DNA of 64,000 nucleotides from Schistocephalus solidus (GCA_017591395.1 WEDG01000319.1:62001-126000); one strand, 5' to 3'. Positions 12,206-24,962 are shown, counted from the stretch's first letter. Made by a program: numbers and translations. The notes: generated by a model not told the origin, from the sequence alone.

Positions 12206-14075
12206 TAGCCCATTGTTGACGTCCGCGACTCCGTCTAAAAGGCAAAGACCGATTGCTTCTCCATTTCAAAGTAGTTTTCCCTGCATTCCTACTGGTGATT
12301 TAGTCCAAAACACTCGCTCAAGTCTACCTTGTTCCCATTCCAAGTCAAGCGGTCTAAGCTGTTCAATCCTAATCGGCCTGTTGACGATCGTTTCGGGCTC
12401 CTCTGTTGGTGGTCTGAGAAATCAGCAATGAGAGTATAGTGGTTACTTCTCTATAAATTCTACCATGATCTTCACGATCCCTACGGTCCTTTCCTCGTTC
12501 GACCCTAAGCGTACGGATGATGCCTGCGAAGGTTGTTCCCTGTCTAGAACCCTTGTCGGTTGCGCTTATAGCCAGTCGATACGCATTGGGACCACACCTG
12601 TGGTGCTGAAAAGTAGCCTCTGTCGTTCAATGATTTCTCCCACGATAAGGAGCGTTTTGAAAGCCCATACGCTCTCATCAGCATGTAGGTCCTACCAAAC
12701 GCGTATGTTTTTGACCTATGAGCGACTGTTTTTTCTCCTTAAAATCCCATAAACCTCATTCAAGATATGCCTCTTCCATTAAAATGCCCAATGAGTTTTT
12801 TTCACTGTCTGCTCTTTTATCTAATTTTTCTGACCACTGATTTGTGTCAATTGTCATCGCCAATAGCTGACCTACTATTCAAACTTAATTCTACACGATT
12901 TTGCACTCGTTTAAATTGATTTTTATCCAATAACAGTGCCCTTCCGGGTACTCAAATAAAACATCTATCTATTTATCTAATAAGCCTAGCAATACCCCAG
13001 GAAAATCTAAGTGAGATCCTACTTCAAGTTCTAAAATGAAAAATGTCATTATTGTTGGCAACAACTAACCCTCCATCGTTTACTATACATACCCAAAATT
13101 TTCTTTACAATTATCCCAACCCAACAACTTCTCAGAATCCCAAATTATTTGACTCTTCTCATTATGGTTACAGTTTTACAAAACCATTTGTTCCATTTTC
13201 AAATCTTATATTCTCCCGTATTCTTCGAGCATTCCTCAAAATCCTTTTTTGTTACCCCAGAAAATAGCCTTCGTCTCAATGTATTACACACAAATATGTT
13301 TATCTACAATGGTCATAATTTCATTAACAAAAACCCCTTAGCAAATTGTAGACCGCAGCAATTTTACTTTCCGCCCATTCTTTCTTCTCTGCAGTTTACT
13401 TCATCACCACCAAGTGTTCCTATTTTACACATACCAATGAGCGTATCCTGCGTTCCACAAATGCGCTCAGTATTCTTTCAGTTAATCGAGATCCGTCGTG
13501 AAAAAGACGACGGAAACGAGAACTAAAGCTATTGAGTTTGACCCAGATGTTTTGTGCATCACAGAATCTTTGGCTTATGATCTAGTTTCCGACTCAACGC
13601 TCGCTCTAGGTAATTTTAGTTTATATTGAAAAGACTACGCTGAAAAACATGGTGGTGGTTGTCTTCTTTAAATTAGATCAAATCTCGTATATCTCTTTAC
13701 TACCTAAGCAGTTCTTCGCTTTCCGAAAATACTTTCTTCGTTTCAGTCGTCCACGCGCACAACGAAAAAGCCATAATTGGCTGTCTACAATCCTCCATGT
13801 TATTACGGCAATGAAATTCAACTGTGTGCACTCCTTGAAAAAGTGGAAGAGGCTCTCTTTGATGTTAATTAAAGCACAATTTTAATTTTCTAGAAATCAA
13901 CAGGAATGTGTATATTCTCCCCAAAAATTTGAAAACATGTTGAACACGATTTAGTTTTCAAACATTTCTCAATAAGCCAACTCAGTGACTTCGAAAGAAA
14001 GTATTTTCAATTTAATTTTTGCTTATGGCGTCCACCCTTTGCTTATGAATTTTCACCAAGAGCATTTTACAAGAA
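12206..14075 (+). mobile_element. Older LINE copy, right half (ORF1 end and endonuclease), itself interrupted
   Basis: At 12206 the sequence resumes at the ORF1 point where the left half (about 6750) stopped: AGCCCA...ACTCCGTCTAAA matches about 7919-7955 of the full-length copy. It continues through the ORF1 end and a broken endonuclease (FDPDVLCITESLAYD near 13545; a stretch near 13985-14070 resembles the NDVHPLFMNFHHDLFT block of the family B copy at 24103-24582). Family B likeness suggests this older element is a B-type relative. It is interrupted at 12370-12983 and ends without an obvious terminus near 14075. Confidence 0.75.
12370..12983 (+). mobile_element. 5'-truncated LINE 3'-end fragment (family B type) nested in the older LINE
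   Basis: About 610 bases interrupt the older LINE's ORF1 between ...TTCAATCCTAAT and AATAAGCCTAGC. The inserted piece matches the 3' UTR of the LINE at 18107-19160 (shared GGTGGTCTCTGCAATGAGC-like and GAGGAGCGTTTT-like segments). It ends in ATAAAACATCTATCTATTTA, the same terminus seen at 26690 (minus strand). A 3-base AAT at both edges may be the target duplication, but that is too short to be sure. Confidence 0.75.
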
Positions 14076-14606
14076 AGCACCCTACCAGCACATGGCCCCG
14101 CCAGTTAAGGGGGCTGAGAGGGGGACAGACGAGGCCAGAAGGGGCCAATCACAATCGACTTTCAGGCCATATGTAAAACATGGTCAGGCTTCTTGTAAAG
14201 ACTGGAAAAGGTGTTACTGTTTGAATTTAAACCCAAATAGGCAATATTTATAAGATAAAATACTGTTTAAGCCTAATTAAAGGGCACTTTGATGAACTGA
14301 TTTTGGATGGTTTGTTTAAGTCAGCCATTTAGACGCCATTTGTCTACTAAGCGCGTGCTGGCCTGCCGTGTTACTTGTACGACTGACCTATTGTTCTCAA
14401 AGCTGCTGATACTCAGGTAGGTAATCCAGAGGTCTGGAGATGTTTTATAAGATAATTAGCCACCTTTTGCCTTTTAAATTTCATTTCTAGTTACGTATGC
14501 TCTAGTTAAATGTAAAATATTAACGGTTAATTTGGTAGCTTACTGAATGTTAAATATGCCCTCATATCATTTATATATTGTGTTCTGTTGTCCATGCAAA
14601 GTAACC
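14076..14606. other. Spacer; nothing recognised
   Basis: About 530 bases between the older LINE and the transposase ORF. It could hold the 5' end of the DNA transposon, but no terminal inverted repeat was recognised. Confidence 0.3.
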
Positions 14607-16560
14607 ATGAAGCGTAAATATTACGGAATAAAGAGGTGCACCGTGTATAAGCGGGTATTGCGTGCTATTCAGGCGTATCATGCTGCTACCGAAGTTGCAC
14701 ATGATTTATCGCCATCTTCGTCGTTGGCGTCATACCCCTCACCGGAGCCTCAAATGCCCGAACTCTTTCCCGAGGTTTCAAATGGTAGGTTTTCAAACAA
14801 TGTTATTCTGAGTTGGAATCCAGAATCAATAGGGGTCACGGAACAATCAAGCGAATTACAAGGCAGATGTTTTGTAGCTGATTTGCAGGACGTCTGCCAG
14901 AAGACGAACATGCCGCTAGCAACCGTGAAAGCTTTGTTGGAGATGCTCCGTCCTTACCACCCAGAGGTTCCGAAGGACCCAAGAACGTTATAACGTACTC
15001 CAGGTAGTTGCATTAACAAGGTCCTGAAGAACGGGAGCGATGTCCACATGGGCCTTGGGCGTGGTTTACTGGATGAGTTAAACCACCGGCGAGAAACTAA
15101 AATTCCTGAAATGGGCATCCAGTTGCACATCGATGGGATGAAGTTGTTTAAAGGATCAGGACAATGCCTCTGGCCTATTCTTGCTCGGGTAAACTACCCG
15201 GTAGTTGGACGGCCGTTTGTAGTAGGTGTGTTCTCTGGATTCGGCAAGCCGGAGCCACTGGATGATTTTCTGAGGGATTGCATTGATGAATTGAAATAAA
15301 TTTTGGGAGTTGGCCTACTGGTTCCACAAACTGGGGAAATAATGAAAGTTAAATTATCCAATGTCATATGCGATTCACCGGCTCGCTCATATGTCCGGCA
15401 GGTGAAAGCCCACAATGGGCACTATGGATGCGACAGGTAAGTCGTTTGGTGAAGGTAATGGAAAACACTCTAGGTGCTGTCATGTTGGAATTTCTATTGC
15501 TAACCGCATGACGTTCCCCGTGTATAGCGGGCGTCTTCGCGACGACCGTTCTTTTCGATCACGAAAGCAGGGACTCCACCACAGAGGCATATCGCCTTTC
15601 GAGGAGATACCTATGACATGGTTAGTAGCTTCCAATGGACTACATGCACCTGGTGTGCTTAGGTGTAATGCGGAAGTTACTTCATCAGTGGAGATTGTGT
15701 GTGAAGAGGTTTTCTCCAGAACTCAATGACCTCATCAAAAAATGCAGCCAGTGCTTGCCGATGGAGTTTTCCGCAAGTGTAGAACATTAGATTTTCTCGA
15801 GTATTGGAAGGCTGCCGAATTTCGTCAATTTTTGCTGTACATAGGCCCTGTTGTTTTGAAACCATATCTTGACAATGACCGTTATATGCATTTTTGCAGT
15901 TTTCTGTTGCAGTATATATTTTTGTCATCCTTATTTTACATAAGACCTGGTTTGATTTTGCCCGCCTTTTGTTGAATAACTTTGTTTCCGATTTCGCCAT
16001 ATTGTACAGTCATGCGGAGATTGTATATAATTTTCATTGTTTAATTCATTTCATGAAGATGTGAGTCGGTTTGGAGTGTTGGATAATTTTTCTGCCTTTC
16101 CTTTTGAGTCTTTTTTCAAATCATTCGTAATTCGATAAAAGCACAACAAACGTAGCCGCACAGGTGTACAGGCGATTTTCAGAAAGACGTATGCCTGAAA
16201 TGCCATTATGCCCCATGCTGTTGGACGACGATGAGGGTGTACCACGATATTTACAGCTACCCCGCAGCTCCCCTGCCATCTTCCACAACGGTTATGTGCT
16301 GTCGATGGAAGCGCCGGACAACGTGGTACTGATCGGTGGCAGACCGTGCGTTCTGACATCTATTACCACTAATGGAATACAATACCGTCCGTTTGTTGAC
16401 TGCTGTGACTTTTTTTCAACATACATTTCTTCTTCTAGCCTTTTCATGTTTAAAGCCTCAACTTTGGCAACTAGTCCTTCGACTGCTACCCTATCTGATA
16501 TTATCTGTAAATATGTCGCTTTTAACATTGATGATCACTTTATTTTCATTCCCTTGTTGC
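14607..16560 (+). pseudogene. tnp2-like (CACTA/EnSpm-type) transposase, long degenerate copy
   Basis: The ATG at 14607 starts MKRKYYGIKRCTVYKRV. Conserved blocks follow in family order: FVADLQDVCQKTNMPLATVK and LRPYHPEVPKDPRTL (to 14993); IQLHIDGMKLFKGSGQCLWP and FVVGVFSGFGKPEPLDDFL (15048-15299), with the DG expected for a catalytic acidic residue; VICDSPARSYVRQVKAHNG then YGCD (about 15355-15432), carrying a second candidate Asp and a Cys; RMTFP, RDDRSFR and HHRGISPFEEIPM (about 15505-15615); KAAEFRQFLLYIGPVVLKPY (about 15809-15870); IVYNFHCLIHF then RFGVLDNFSAFPFESFF; and a tail PEMPLCPMLLDD...DNVVLIGGRPCVLTSI. At least four frame changes or stops break it (near 14993, 15300, 15400-15430, 15970). 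The family excises and inserts DNA by a DDE mechanism; this copy cannot. Confidence 0.85.
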
Positions 16561-17399
16561 ATACGTTCCAAAAACAATGACTGTTTTCAAACGTTTTTTT
16601 TTCACTTGTATTTTTTAAAGTTTTCCATATACACGTTTGAATAAGTTTTTAATGCATTATGCTTTGCACCGATAGTTGGGGGTTTTAAAGCTCTAATGAT
16701 CAATTGGAGCCAGTTTTTAGTAAACAGTTCGCGCAAATCCATTCATTTTAAACTCTTGAAACTGACAACCAGACTCCTTCTCTTGCAGAATATCACAATT
16801 TCAACCCGAATCAAAGTGGATCAAAAGGCCAATTTTTATAAGTTATAAGCAATTTCGGGCGTAGTTACTACCCGAAAAAAAGAGTCCAAAGCAATTCATT
16901 CTGTCTGGACACAAAAAGAGGGAGAGTTAAAGAAAAGGAAAAAACTATGAAGGAGGTACGGTGCGATAAAACAATCCTTGTATTATGAAGAGTTTTGTCG
17001 AAAGCGGAAAAAGCTAAGATTAAACATCTTCGGACTAAGGAGGGAGTATAAAACATAAATTTTCCAACGAGCGGTATATAAGCCACAATTACTCTTTAGT
17101 TATATCAATAGGAGGCTATAGAACAAGGAGATGTTCATAGTGCTAAAAGGGGAAAACAATGAGGACATTACCCAAAAAGATGATAAGGCAGCACACCTCA
17201 GCCATTTTCGCATCTGTTTTCACCGATGAAACGAATTTTAACGAGGTTGATTTTCATATTAGAAGTAATGACCCAGTCATGGAAAGCATCAATTTTACAG
17301 GAGAATGTGTGAGATAAGGACTTCTTTTGTTTGAGGAATTTCAATCTCCTACGGGCTGCTGACGCATATTTTTCATTCGTCCTTTGCTCGGGGTGGTCT
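16561..17399. other. Non-coding stretch; nothing recognised
   Basis: About 840 bases after the transposase remnant. Only short open frames without motifs. It may contain the unrecognised 3' end of the DNA transposon. Confidence 0.3.
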
Positions 17400-18060
17400 C
17401 TCGTGTGATTGGAAGATCGCACAACTAATAAAAATAAAAAATTGGAGCCGGGTCGTGCTGTTGTGCATAAAGACGGGTACGCCGGCCCTGTCAGCCACTG
17501 CACTCACTCCCGCATCAAACAACTGACCGGCTTGGACGGTGGTCTGATTCTGGGGGTAGGGGAGAGTAAATTCACCGGCTCAGGGCAGTTTCCTCACTAT
17601 AAACAATCTGATGCGATTGAAACTATCTTGTTGCGCTAAAAGCCGTGACTTTGAAGTTCACATCTGGCGGGATACCACAAACAACGTGGTCAGACAAGTG
17701 TGTGTTTGAGCGGAATGTCTCTGGCGGACTGAGAGTCAGGATGCAATGGCTCCTTCTAACTGTGGCCTTTATGACCCTCCCATTCATTTGGGATCCGAGA
17801 CACCCCTTGTACTGTATTGTTCTTGTTTGTTTTGGACGTCAGTGCATGGGCCTGTGCCCTCTCCGGTCTCCGGTGTTCTTGAATCAGTCTAGTCCCCGGG
17901 TCCAGATGGGGGAGTGGAACAGAGAATGAGATAGATGCAGTTCAAGTCTACTCTTACTTTAATCCAGCGCAAGTCACTGTCCTTTCAGCACCCTTCTGTG
18001 GAGCATATGGTAGACATCGTAACAATCGATGGTCGAACTGTCGATCTGGTTTTATATCAT
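17400..18060 (+). repeat. Degenerate interspersed repeat with a second copy near 51,890
   Basis: The segment at about 17910-18045 (GTGGAACAGAGAATGAG... through GTAGACATCGTAACAATCG) aligns with 51893-52025 (GTGGAACACAGAGTTCG... through GCGGACATCGTTGAGCTAC). These are two diverged copies of one repeat in the same orientation. The upstream part, a 76-codon open frame at 17409-17639, has no recognisable motif. Family unknown. Confidence 0.5.
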
Positions 18061-18106
18061 AAAATATCTTTTTTTGGGAAATAAAGACTTAATGCTCTTT
18101 TCCAGT

Positions 18107-19160
18107 AGATAGACCTTGCACTATTCGTAACTCCTCCATTATCTTTCCATCGACTCTTTTTTCTACATCTTTTCTTTCTCCTTTGTTCCCTTTGAATAAT
18201 CCTTCTCTGGAAATAAGATCAGTTATTGCCCTAGCCGTATTAAATTCTCAATGAAATAAACGTTTTACTTCCGATGATATAAAGTCACTGTTGTTCATTT
18301 ACCTCACAAACACTCAACTTTAGGACTTTCAAAAGGTTCCTCCTGGAATTTGAGGGGGTTCTCTTTGATGTTAGTTTGTTTCAAAATCTTCTGATATTGT
18401 CCCCTGCGGAGATGATCTTCGCCACCGCTTTCGTCTCCTGCCCATTTTGACCTTCATTATGAAATGACGACAACACCGATGGGTTCCGTTGTTTTGCAGC
18501 CCTTAACCAAAAAGGAATGCCAATGCTCAGACGACGGACTTTGTGGCGGCTTACGCGTTTTTCGCCACCTGGTCGGTGGTCTCTGCAATGAGCAAGGGAG
18601 TATTGTGGTTGCATCTGCAGCACGTCAGCAAAGATCATCCCATCCTCTTCGGTCACCCATAGTTTTGATCTCAAGCGTACTGGTGAGGTTAGAAATGGTT
18701 CCTCTGTCTCTCCTCCCTGATGCTTGCGCCTTCAGCTTGTCGAGAATTAGAAGGATTGCACCTTCAGTGGTACGGTGGGGAAACGTAGCCCCTGCCATTA
18801 TATCGTTTTCCACACGGTGAGGAGCGTTTTTAATTCTCTCGTGCCTTAATCAGCATGATGGCCCTATATCAGACATATATTTTCCTCCATAAGCGATATT
18901 GTTTTTTTTTCTAAAAACTAATAAATCCCATTCAAATTATACCTTTTGCTTAAAAATTCCAAGGAATTTTTCAATAACTGCGCTTTTTATCCTTTTCACC
19001 TCACTGCCGTGTAGCATTTGACGTCGCAAATAAGCTGAAGTATTATTCCTTAATTAACTACTGCCAAGTTTTATCATTTACTCTGAGATTTTTTCTTGAA
19101 TTTGCTTTTAATGAAAGCAAATTTTGGTGCACTAAAATTAAACTACCATCTATCTATTTG
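18107..19160 (+). mobile_element. LINE family B, 5'-truncated 3' end, plus copy
   Basis: It begins inside the ORF2 C-terminus (degenerate equivalent of NSSMIISPPLSST... and ...SEDIKSLLSV seen at 11190-11430), passes the ORF2 end near 18352 (CCTGGAATTTGA) and continues as about 800 bases of 3' UTR. The 3' UTR matches the fragment at 12370-12983. It ends around CCATCTATCTATTTG near 19160. 5' truncation is the usual outcome of target-primed reverse transcription. Confidence 0.75.
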
Positions 19161-19307
19161 TTCTCGTAAGTATAACCCCCGGGACGTGAAGGAATACGCA
19201 GTAAAGGAATATGTTGAAAGCCCCAGAATCATCACTTAGAAGTAGAAATTTCCAAAATATTGACAATATGCAATCCATTCGTGAATCATTACAAATCAAC
19301 CTGTCTT

Positions 19308-19620
19308 TTACACTATGATAGAGACTAAACGTTGAGAGCGTTGAACTTATACTCAACAGGTCGCAGGTTTGAGCCTCGGGTGGGACACCACCTGGGGTTC
19401 AGTATAATTATATAATTACCGCTAATAAGCCAGACATTCCAAGCTTCCTAGTCTTGTCAGTAATGTTCTATTACCTGTACTACAAGCCACTGTACGGCTG
19501 CTGGTGGCGCTCGAAATTGCGCTCCAAGGCAGAACCGGATTGGTGAACATCTATCCACCAATTTAGAGGCTAAAGCTTAGTAAGCTCAAAGGACTTGAAA
19601 TCCGAGACCAATTTCAAGTG
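19308..19620 (+). repeat. tRNA-derived SINE copy
   Basis: A tRNA-like head with a B-box-like GGTCGCAGGTTTGAGCCTC (19360-19378) is followed by a body with TAATAAGCCAGACATTCC, GCTGCTGGTGGCGCTCGAAA and CTCCAAGGCAGAACCGGAT. The same body occurs at 53629-53905, 62165-62395 and, reversed, at 45006-45155 and 53375-53521. SINEs of this kind are transcribed by RNA polymerase III and mobilised by LINE machinery. Confidence 0.7.
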
Positions 19621-21520
19621 ACGTGCTTCTTGTTTTCCTCTACGCAAGGTTGCCGATTGGTAAAAATAAGGTTTTAATGTGTTTAAGAACCCGAAGAGAG
19701 TATTTACTTTGTAGTTATTTGTACGGTTTAAATTTTTATTTTTCTTGTTCACCTTTCTGTGCGCTTCTTTAAATATGCTAAAAAATATACACAGCGAACT
19801 TAGGCTCGCAACTGGGTGTCTCCTTTTTTCGCTGCTGCATGTCATCCGCGCTTTGTTAATTTTGTTAATCTGTCTCGGTCATTTGAAAGCAATTGCAACG
19901 ATAAATCTTCACTTCTCGATTGCATTCCACCGGACGTGATCTCAATTAAACTGCTGGCCCCGCTCATCATCCTTGATACATAGCTTTCTGGATCTAGTGC
20001 AGACCTTATTACAACCCCCAACAAAATTTGCTATCTAAGAGGGCTACGTTTTCGTTAGTCTGCATTCTAACTATCCTATGTTGTTTTTACCATTCTTATG
20101 TCGTTTTGCAGTTTGGACACAAATTTCCCCATTTAGCGTAAGTTTTTGTGTACACATTAGTGCTAAGTACTTTAAATCCTTGTTTACTGTACAATCTAGA
20201 AGAAGACCTTGATAAACTGAATGTCTGGTGCAGCATGCGGCTTAAATGGGTTTATTAATGTAGCTCTTCTTGGGCCCCGTCAATCTCCTTTGAAAACAAG
20301 AAAAAAACTTTAAACAAACTCCTCTTCTCCATAATCACTTAAGCTTTTGTGTTTGTTGTATGCCTAGATAGCAGTGTTCGAAATGGGAGTTCGCTTTAAG
20401 TAAAAAACCTGCCTGTGAAGGTTTATTAATAGCAAAATTTGAAACAAAGCAGCTATACAGAATGGGAATGAATGTTTTTTGGTAAGAATTTTCGGGGTGA
20501 AGAATAATCTGTTATGGACTTTTGAGAGCATTCATTCGACAGAGGTAGAAACGTCTGTGGTTGTTTCGAAGGGATAATCACTTCAATTAGATGCGAGTTC
20601 AGTCGATTCCCGTTTGCGATCGGCCGACTTATTACACTTAGTTGTTCTTGTCGCTAAAAAGTTGGAAATTGATTAGAGTCAAGAAAGGTTCAGCGGTAAG
20701 AAACTTCTAACGCTGTCAAACAGTTGTCATATCGTATTTAAAAATATAGTTAAAATTATGTGTGATGTAGCTTCGTGAACCGACTAGTCCTTGCAGGCTT
20801 ATTGGGGGTATATACCCTCTATGTGTTAGCATTTTTGTTGAAACAATTGCTTGTGTGACTAACTGCTGAGATAATTGTCTGCGTCTGCTCAGCCAAGTCA
20901 TGGATATGAGAAGAATATAAATGATGGCATGTATTAGTTGCAGTATGCCCTGGACTAGATCCTGAGGGTTCTCCAGAGGGGACGTTTAGGAGAGCCTGCT
21001 GCTCAGGTGACTTTATGTTCAGCGGAGCTGCAATTGTCTGAAGGGATCAAGACAGATGAGCGCAATTTATGAAACGCCACCGTCGTTCAACTGTTCAGAC
21101 AGAAGACGTCTAAGCATCCGGCTTGTCGCCCATCCGAATTAAATAGAGCACACATGATGGCCAAAACGCAATAAAAATACTTATAACAGGCAGGGGCAAA
21201 AAATGCATTTTGCAATTAGTTCTAAAACAAATTCTCTAAAAATCATTAAAGTGTGTATAAAAATACAAATGCTATCGGAAAAAAATTGAAAATGTGAAAA
21301 TATAATAATTATTTATTAGTTTTAATAGCAGAAAAAAGCTGCTTTTTAGATAAGGGATATGTATAATTTTAACGTGAGGGCACGTGTGTATTGTGAGGGA
21401 AGAGTTAGTTGTTAGTCTCGCAGCTCACTAACAACCAACCGTAATAGCAATGCAGCGCGATTGAAGCTCCTTTTTTCGGGGTCGTTCAACCTCTGTTTTG
21501 ATTGGTTGCCTATGACGTTG
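19621..21520. other. 1.9-kb stretch without recognised genes
   Basis: Low-complexity AT-rich sequence and several short open frames (19570-19845 minus, 19745-19939 plus, 20716-20901 minus) with no domains or splice context. No RNA gene was recognised. Confidence 0.35.
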
Positions 21521-21529
21521 TGCGGAGGT

Positions 21530-24500
21530 ATTTAGAATTTAGAATTTAGAATTTATATTTGGTTAGCACCGGGAAGGTACTGTCTAAGCAAACATTAGTA
21601 ACGAAATAAAGTTATGACAATGTGTGCAGATAAAATGTACAAATTCATAAATTGTCCTGCTATGTCAACAGTTAGCAATGTTTTTAAAAATTAATGGTGA
21701 ACTAGAAAAAAATAGGCAGTGAAAAAAACTCCTACCATGAAAAATGGAGGCAGAGTTCAATAGGTCTTCATTTTCGAATAGAAGGTAGGAGAAAAAAACT
21801 GCTTAGGAAAAAATAGTCAGGTGGTAGAATAGGGTAATACTGCAGTAGAATTTCAGAATGAGATAATGAAACGTCGAGGTGATTCGTTCTTGATCACTTA
21901 GGCGTATGAAACAGAATCTCACGAAAATGCGTCAATGAACTTAAGTCCTCAGCATCATAGGATCCAGAATTAAATTCTGATGATGGTTAGTATCCAAAGA
22001 AATCGCAGCATTTAAGACTGAGGACCACCGAATTTGTACGTCCGAATGACGTCATCGTTTGGAGGACGGGTGATATAAGGAGACATTATAGTTCATGGGC
22101 GTCTCCAGGTAGCGTAAATATAGTTTCAAGAGGGTTACTCAAATTCCCGATGGTCCTTTCTCCGAGTCATGGGGAAAGCTACTGGGAAAAGATGAGGAAA
22201 ATAAAAGGTTAATAGAATCAGTGTTAAGATAAATGTGCAGTCTTCGCTTGAATGCAGATAGACTAGTTAACGACCTTATTTCAATTGGCAAGTTATTCCA
22301 AAAAAACTATACCTAGAAGCAAAGAAGAGAGAGCGTTTACACGTGGAGGATGCAGGGGAGGTATAATTAGTGCAGAATTTCTTAGGTTATAAGGAAGACT
22401 AACGGGGGTAATGACAGAAAGCTTTGGGAGAGTTGAACTATTATTAAGACGAAAAAGGAGACAAAAAGCCTGCTTCAAGTCTCCTGACCCAAAGAAATTT
22501 TTAGCTTCGTTAGCTGGCATCTTGTTGAGTAGGAAGTAGTTAAAAGAGTCGGATATAGGAGTTTTTTTGGTGAAATTTCTTTGAACATTTTTCAATTTTT
22601 TGAACGGCTAGATTCGTTCATCAAACCGAAGAAAGGACAGCAAAATTCAAGAATGGGAAGTACAAACATACGATAAAGTCTTAATTTAATTTCAGGAAGG
22701 TAGAAATTATAAGAAATAAAGCCGCAAATCTGAGCAGCTTTGGCCGTAATTCTATCGGCATGAGGCGAAAGATCTAATTTATTGGTGTAGCTTAAGCCCA
22801 AGTCCTTGATGGAGGAACATTCAATCATATGGCAACCTTCAAAGATAAGAGGTTGCGGCAGCCTTACAGGCCCAAAACTCATGTAGCGACACTTAGTAGG
22901 TGAGAACTCCATTAGCCATGTGGAGCTGCAGGCCGAAAGAGCGTCTAAGTCTGAATGAATTTGTTCTAGGCACCGTTCGGTTGTAGAGTTAGAGAAAGAA
23001 TAAACGCATTTGAGATCATCAGCATAAATAAAAAAAGATTGAGAATGTTTAACTATCGATGAAATATCATTTATATACAGTAAGAACAACAAAGGACCTA
23101 ATACGGTACCTTGAAGGACACCACTGACAATCGGGGTAGGACTTGAGTATGAGGACCCTACTAAAAACTTTTTGTTTTCGATCATTTAGGTATGATCTAA
23201 TAAAGTCAGTAAGGGGACTACGGAATCCTATAGCTTCTAGTTTAGCTAGAAGTCGTTTATGAGGCACCTTATCGAATGCCTTACTAAGATCAAAAATAGA
23301 TAACTACTACAGATAGATGATCATTACGAAGAGAGGTTAGTAGATTTAGAAAAAGACATGTGGCAGGTTTCACAAGAACGGTCCGGTAAGAAGCCGTGTT
23401 GGGATAAGTTGATAATTTTATTGCTTATGCAAAAAAATCCGTGATTTGTTTTTGCAATTAGTTTTTTTCGAAGAGTTTAGCAAGAGAGGGCGTTTTTATG
23501 AACACCGCGATAGTTATGAATGTCCGAGCGGGAACCAGATTTTAAAAACTGGTATTATAATAGAAGTTTTCCAATAATTGGGGAAGAAACCATTTTCGAG
23601 AAATAATGAGAATAACTTGCTTAGTAAAGGTGGAAAATCCCTTAACTGTTTAATAAGTGCGTTTGGAATGTTATCAGTTCCAACCGAATTGGAATTTATT
23701 AGGTGAGCTATTTCTTTTTGAAAACGTGAAGGCGAGAAATTAATGGTTGTTAGAAGCGAATTTGAAAGCAGAGAAATTGTGGGAGTGGGGGCTAGTTTCA
23801 GTGGTAAAGTGGTTGGCAAAAAAACGAGTTTAACAATTCTGCTTTTGCTCTAAATCTTCTGTAACAAATTTTTTGTTACAGTCAAGTAAGGGCGGAGTAA
23901 CATTCAGACGCTTAGCCGATGACCGAACATGGAAGTTGTGAGCAACAGATTTGGATGAATTGGCATCACTTAGTGCCCCGAGACTCCCTACGCTTATCTC
24001 GCGCGAGCCTTATTCTCGATGCTAATTCAAATATTTGTGCAATCCTTAAAATGAACTGACAAAGAGCTTTTAGATGAATCTTAAAGTTTCTTTCGTAATT
24101 TTTTAAGTCTGTTCTGGAGAAAAATGCGGAACAGTAGAAGAAGCTGTATTGGAATTAAAAATCTTAAACGGGATAAAAGCCTGGATTTTTTCTGCGAGGC
24201 TCTGCAATAGCTCACGAAAAAAGTTTGGATCGTTGATTGAGAATATGCTACGCCAATCTAGAATGCTTACGAAATTATTTATTATTTCATGGTTTGTGTA
24301 AGCAAAGTCGAGGTTATTGCATTTAAACTCAGGCTTCGTAAGAAGGGGAATTGGAAAACAACAGTGAATTATTGCGTGATCACTTGTAAATAGATCATGA
24401 TGGAAATTCATAAAGAGAGGGTGAACATCGTTTGTAAAAATTAAATCTAAAATGTTGTCATTTCTAGTAACTGATCTGACCAGTTGGGACATGTTTGTAA

Positions 24501-24962
24501 AGTTAATAGTATCGACCAATTTCTGATGTTTAGGCTGAGAGGAATTGGCCTGCCAGTCAATGTCTGGCAGATTAAAAATCACCTACGATTATTTTTGACA
24601 TCAAACTGAGTGTCTGCAACTTTTTTTCAAATAGTTCACAGAGCTGGCTTTCATTGCCAGAATAACACGGAGGATTATAGACACAGCCAATTACCGCTTT
24701 TTTATTGTGCGGGAGGATGACTGAAGCAAAGCATACATTTCCAGAAAAAGACGAAATATTCAGATGAAAAGGGAAATGTACAAAGGATGACTTAATATAA
24801 AGGAGGCAACCACCGCCACGTTTTTCAGCGCGGTCTTGTCGGTACAAATTGAAATTATCTATAGCAAGCGTCGAGTCAGAAATAAGAGAGTGAGCCCAGG
24901 ATTCAGTGATGCACAGCACATCTGGATCAAGCTCAAAGGCTACTGTTCTAAGCTCAGGTATC
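21530..24962 (-). mobile_element. LINE family B, minus copy (endonuclease to 3' end)
   Basis: On the minus strand this element runs from inside the endonuclease (about 24962) to a 3' UTR ending near 21530. The 3' terminal motif (reverse complement of GCACCGGGAAGGTACTGT) matches the family B 3' end near 12945. Next to it stand three copies of TTTAGAA, which may be the 3' tail or the target microsatellite. Its 5' end is truncated. Compared with LINE A the domain order is identical and the proteins are clearly related, so A and B are sister families. Confidence 0.85.
22293..24919 (-). pseudogene. ORF2 of LINE family B (endonuclease-reverse transcriptase)
   Basis: Read from 24919 downward. Endonuclease: ITESWAHSLISDS, NLYRQDRAEKRGGGCLLY, VIGCVYNPPCYSG. 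Then DFNLPDIDWQ, DLIFTNDVHPLFMNF and SVGTDNIPNALIK (about 23670-23720). RT palm: MPHKRLLAKLEAIG, SGVLQGTVLGPLLFLLYINDI and an intact YADD (23015-23026). C-terminus: LYRMFVLPILEFCCPFFGLM. Frameshifts separate six open pieces (near 24575, 24103, 23514, 23270, 23180 and 22593). The motif set is complete except for the very start of the endonuclease, so the copy was transpositionally competent when it inserted apart from its 5' truncation. Confidence 0.85.
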
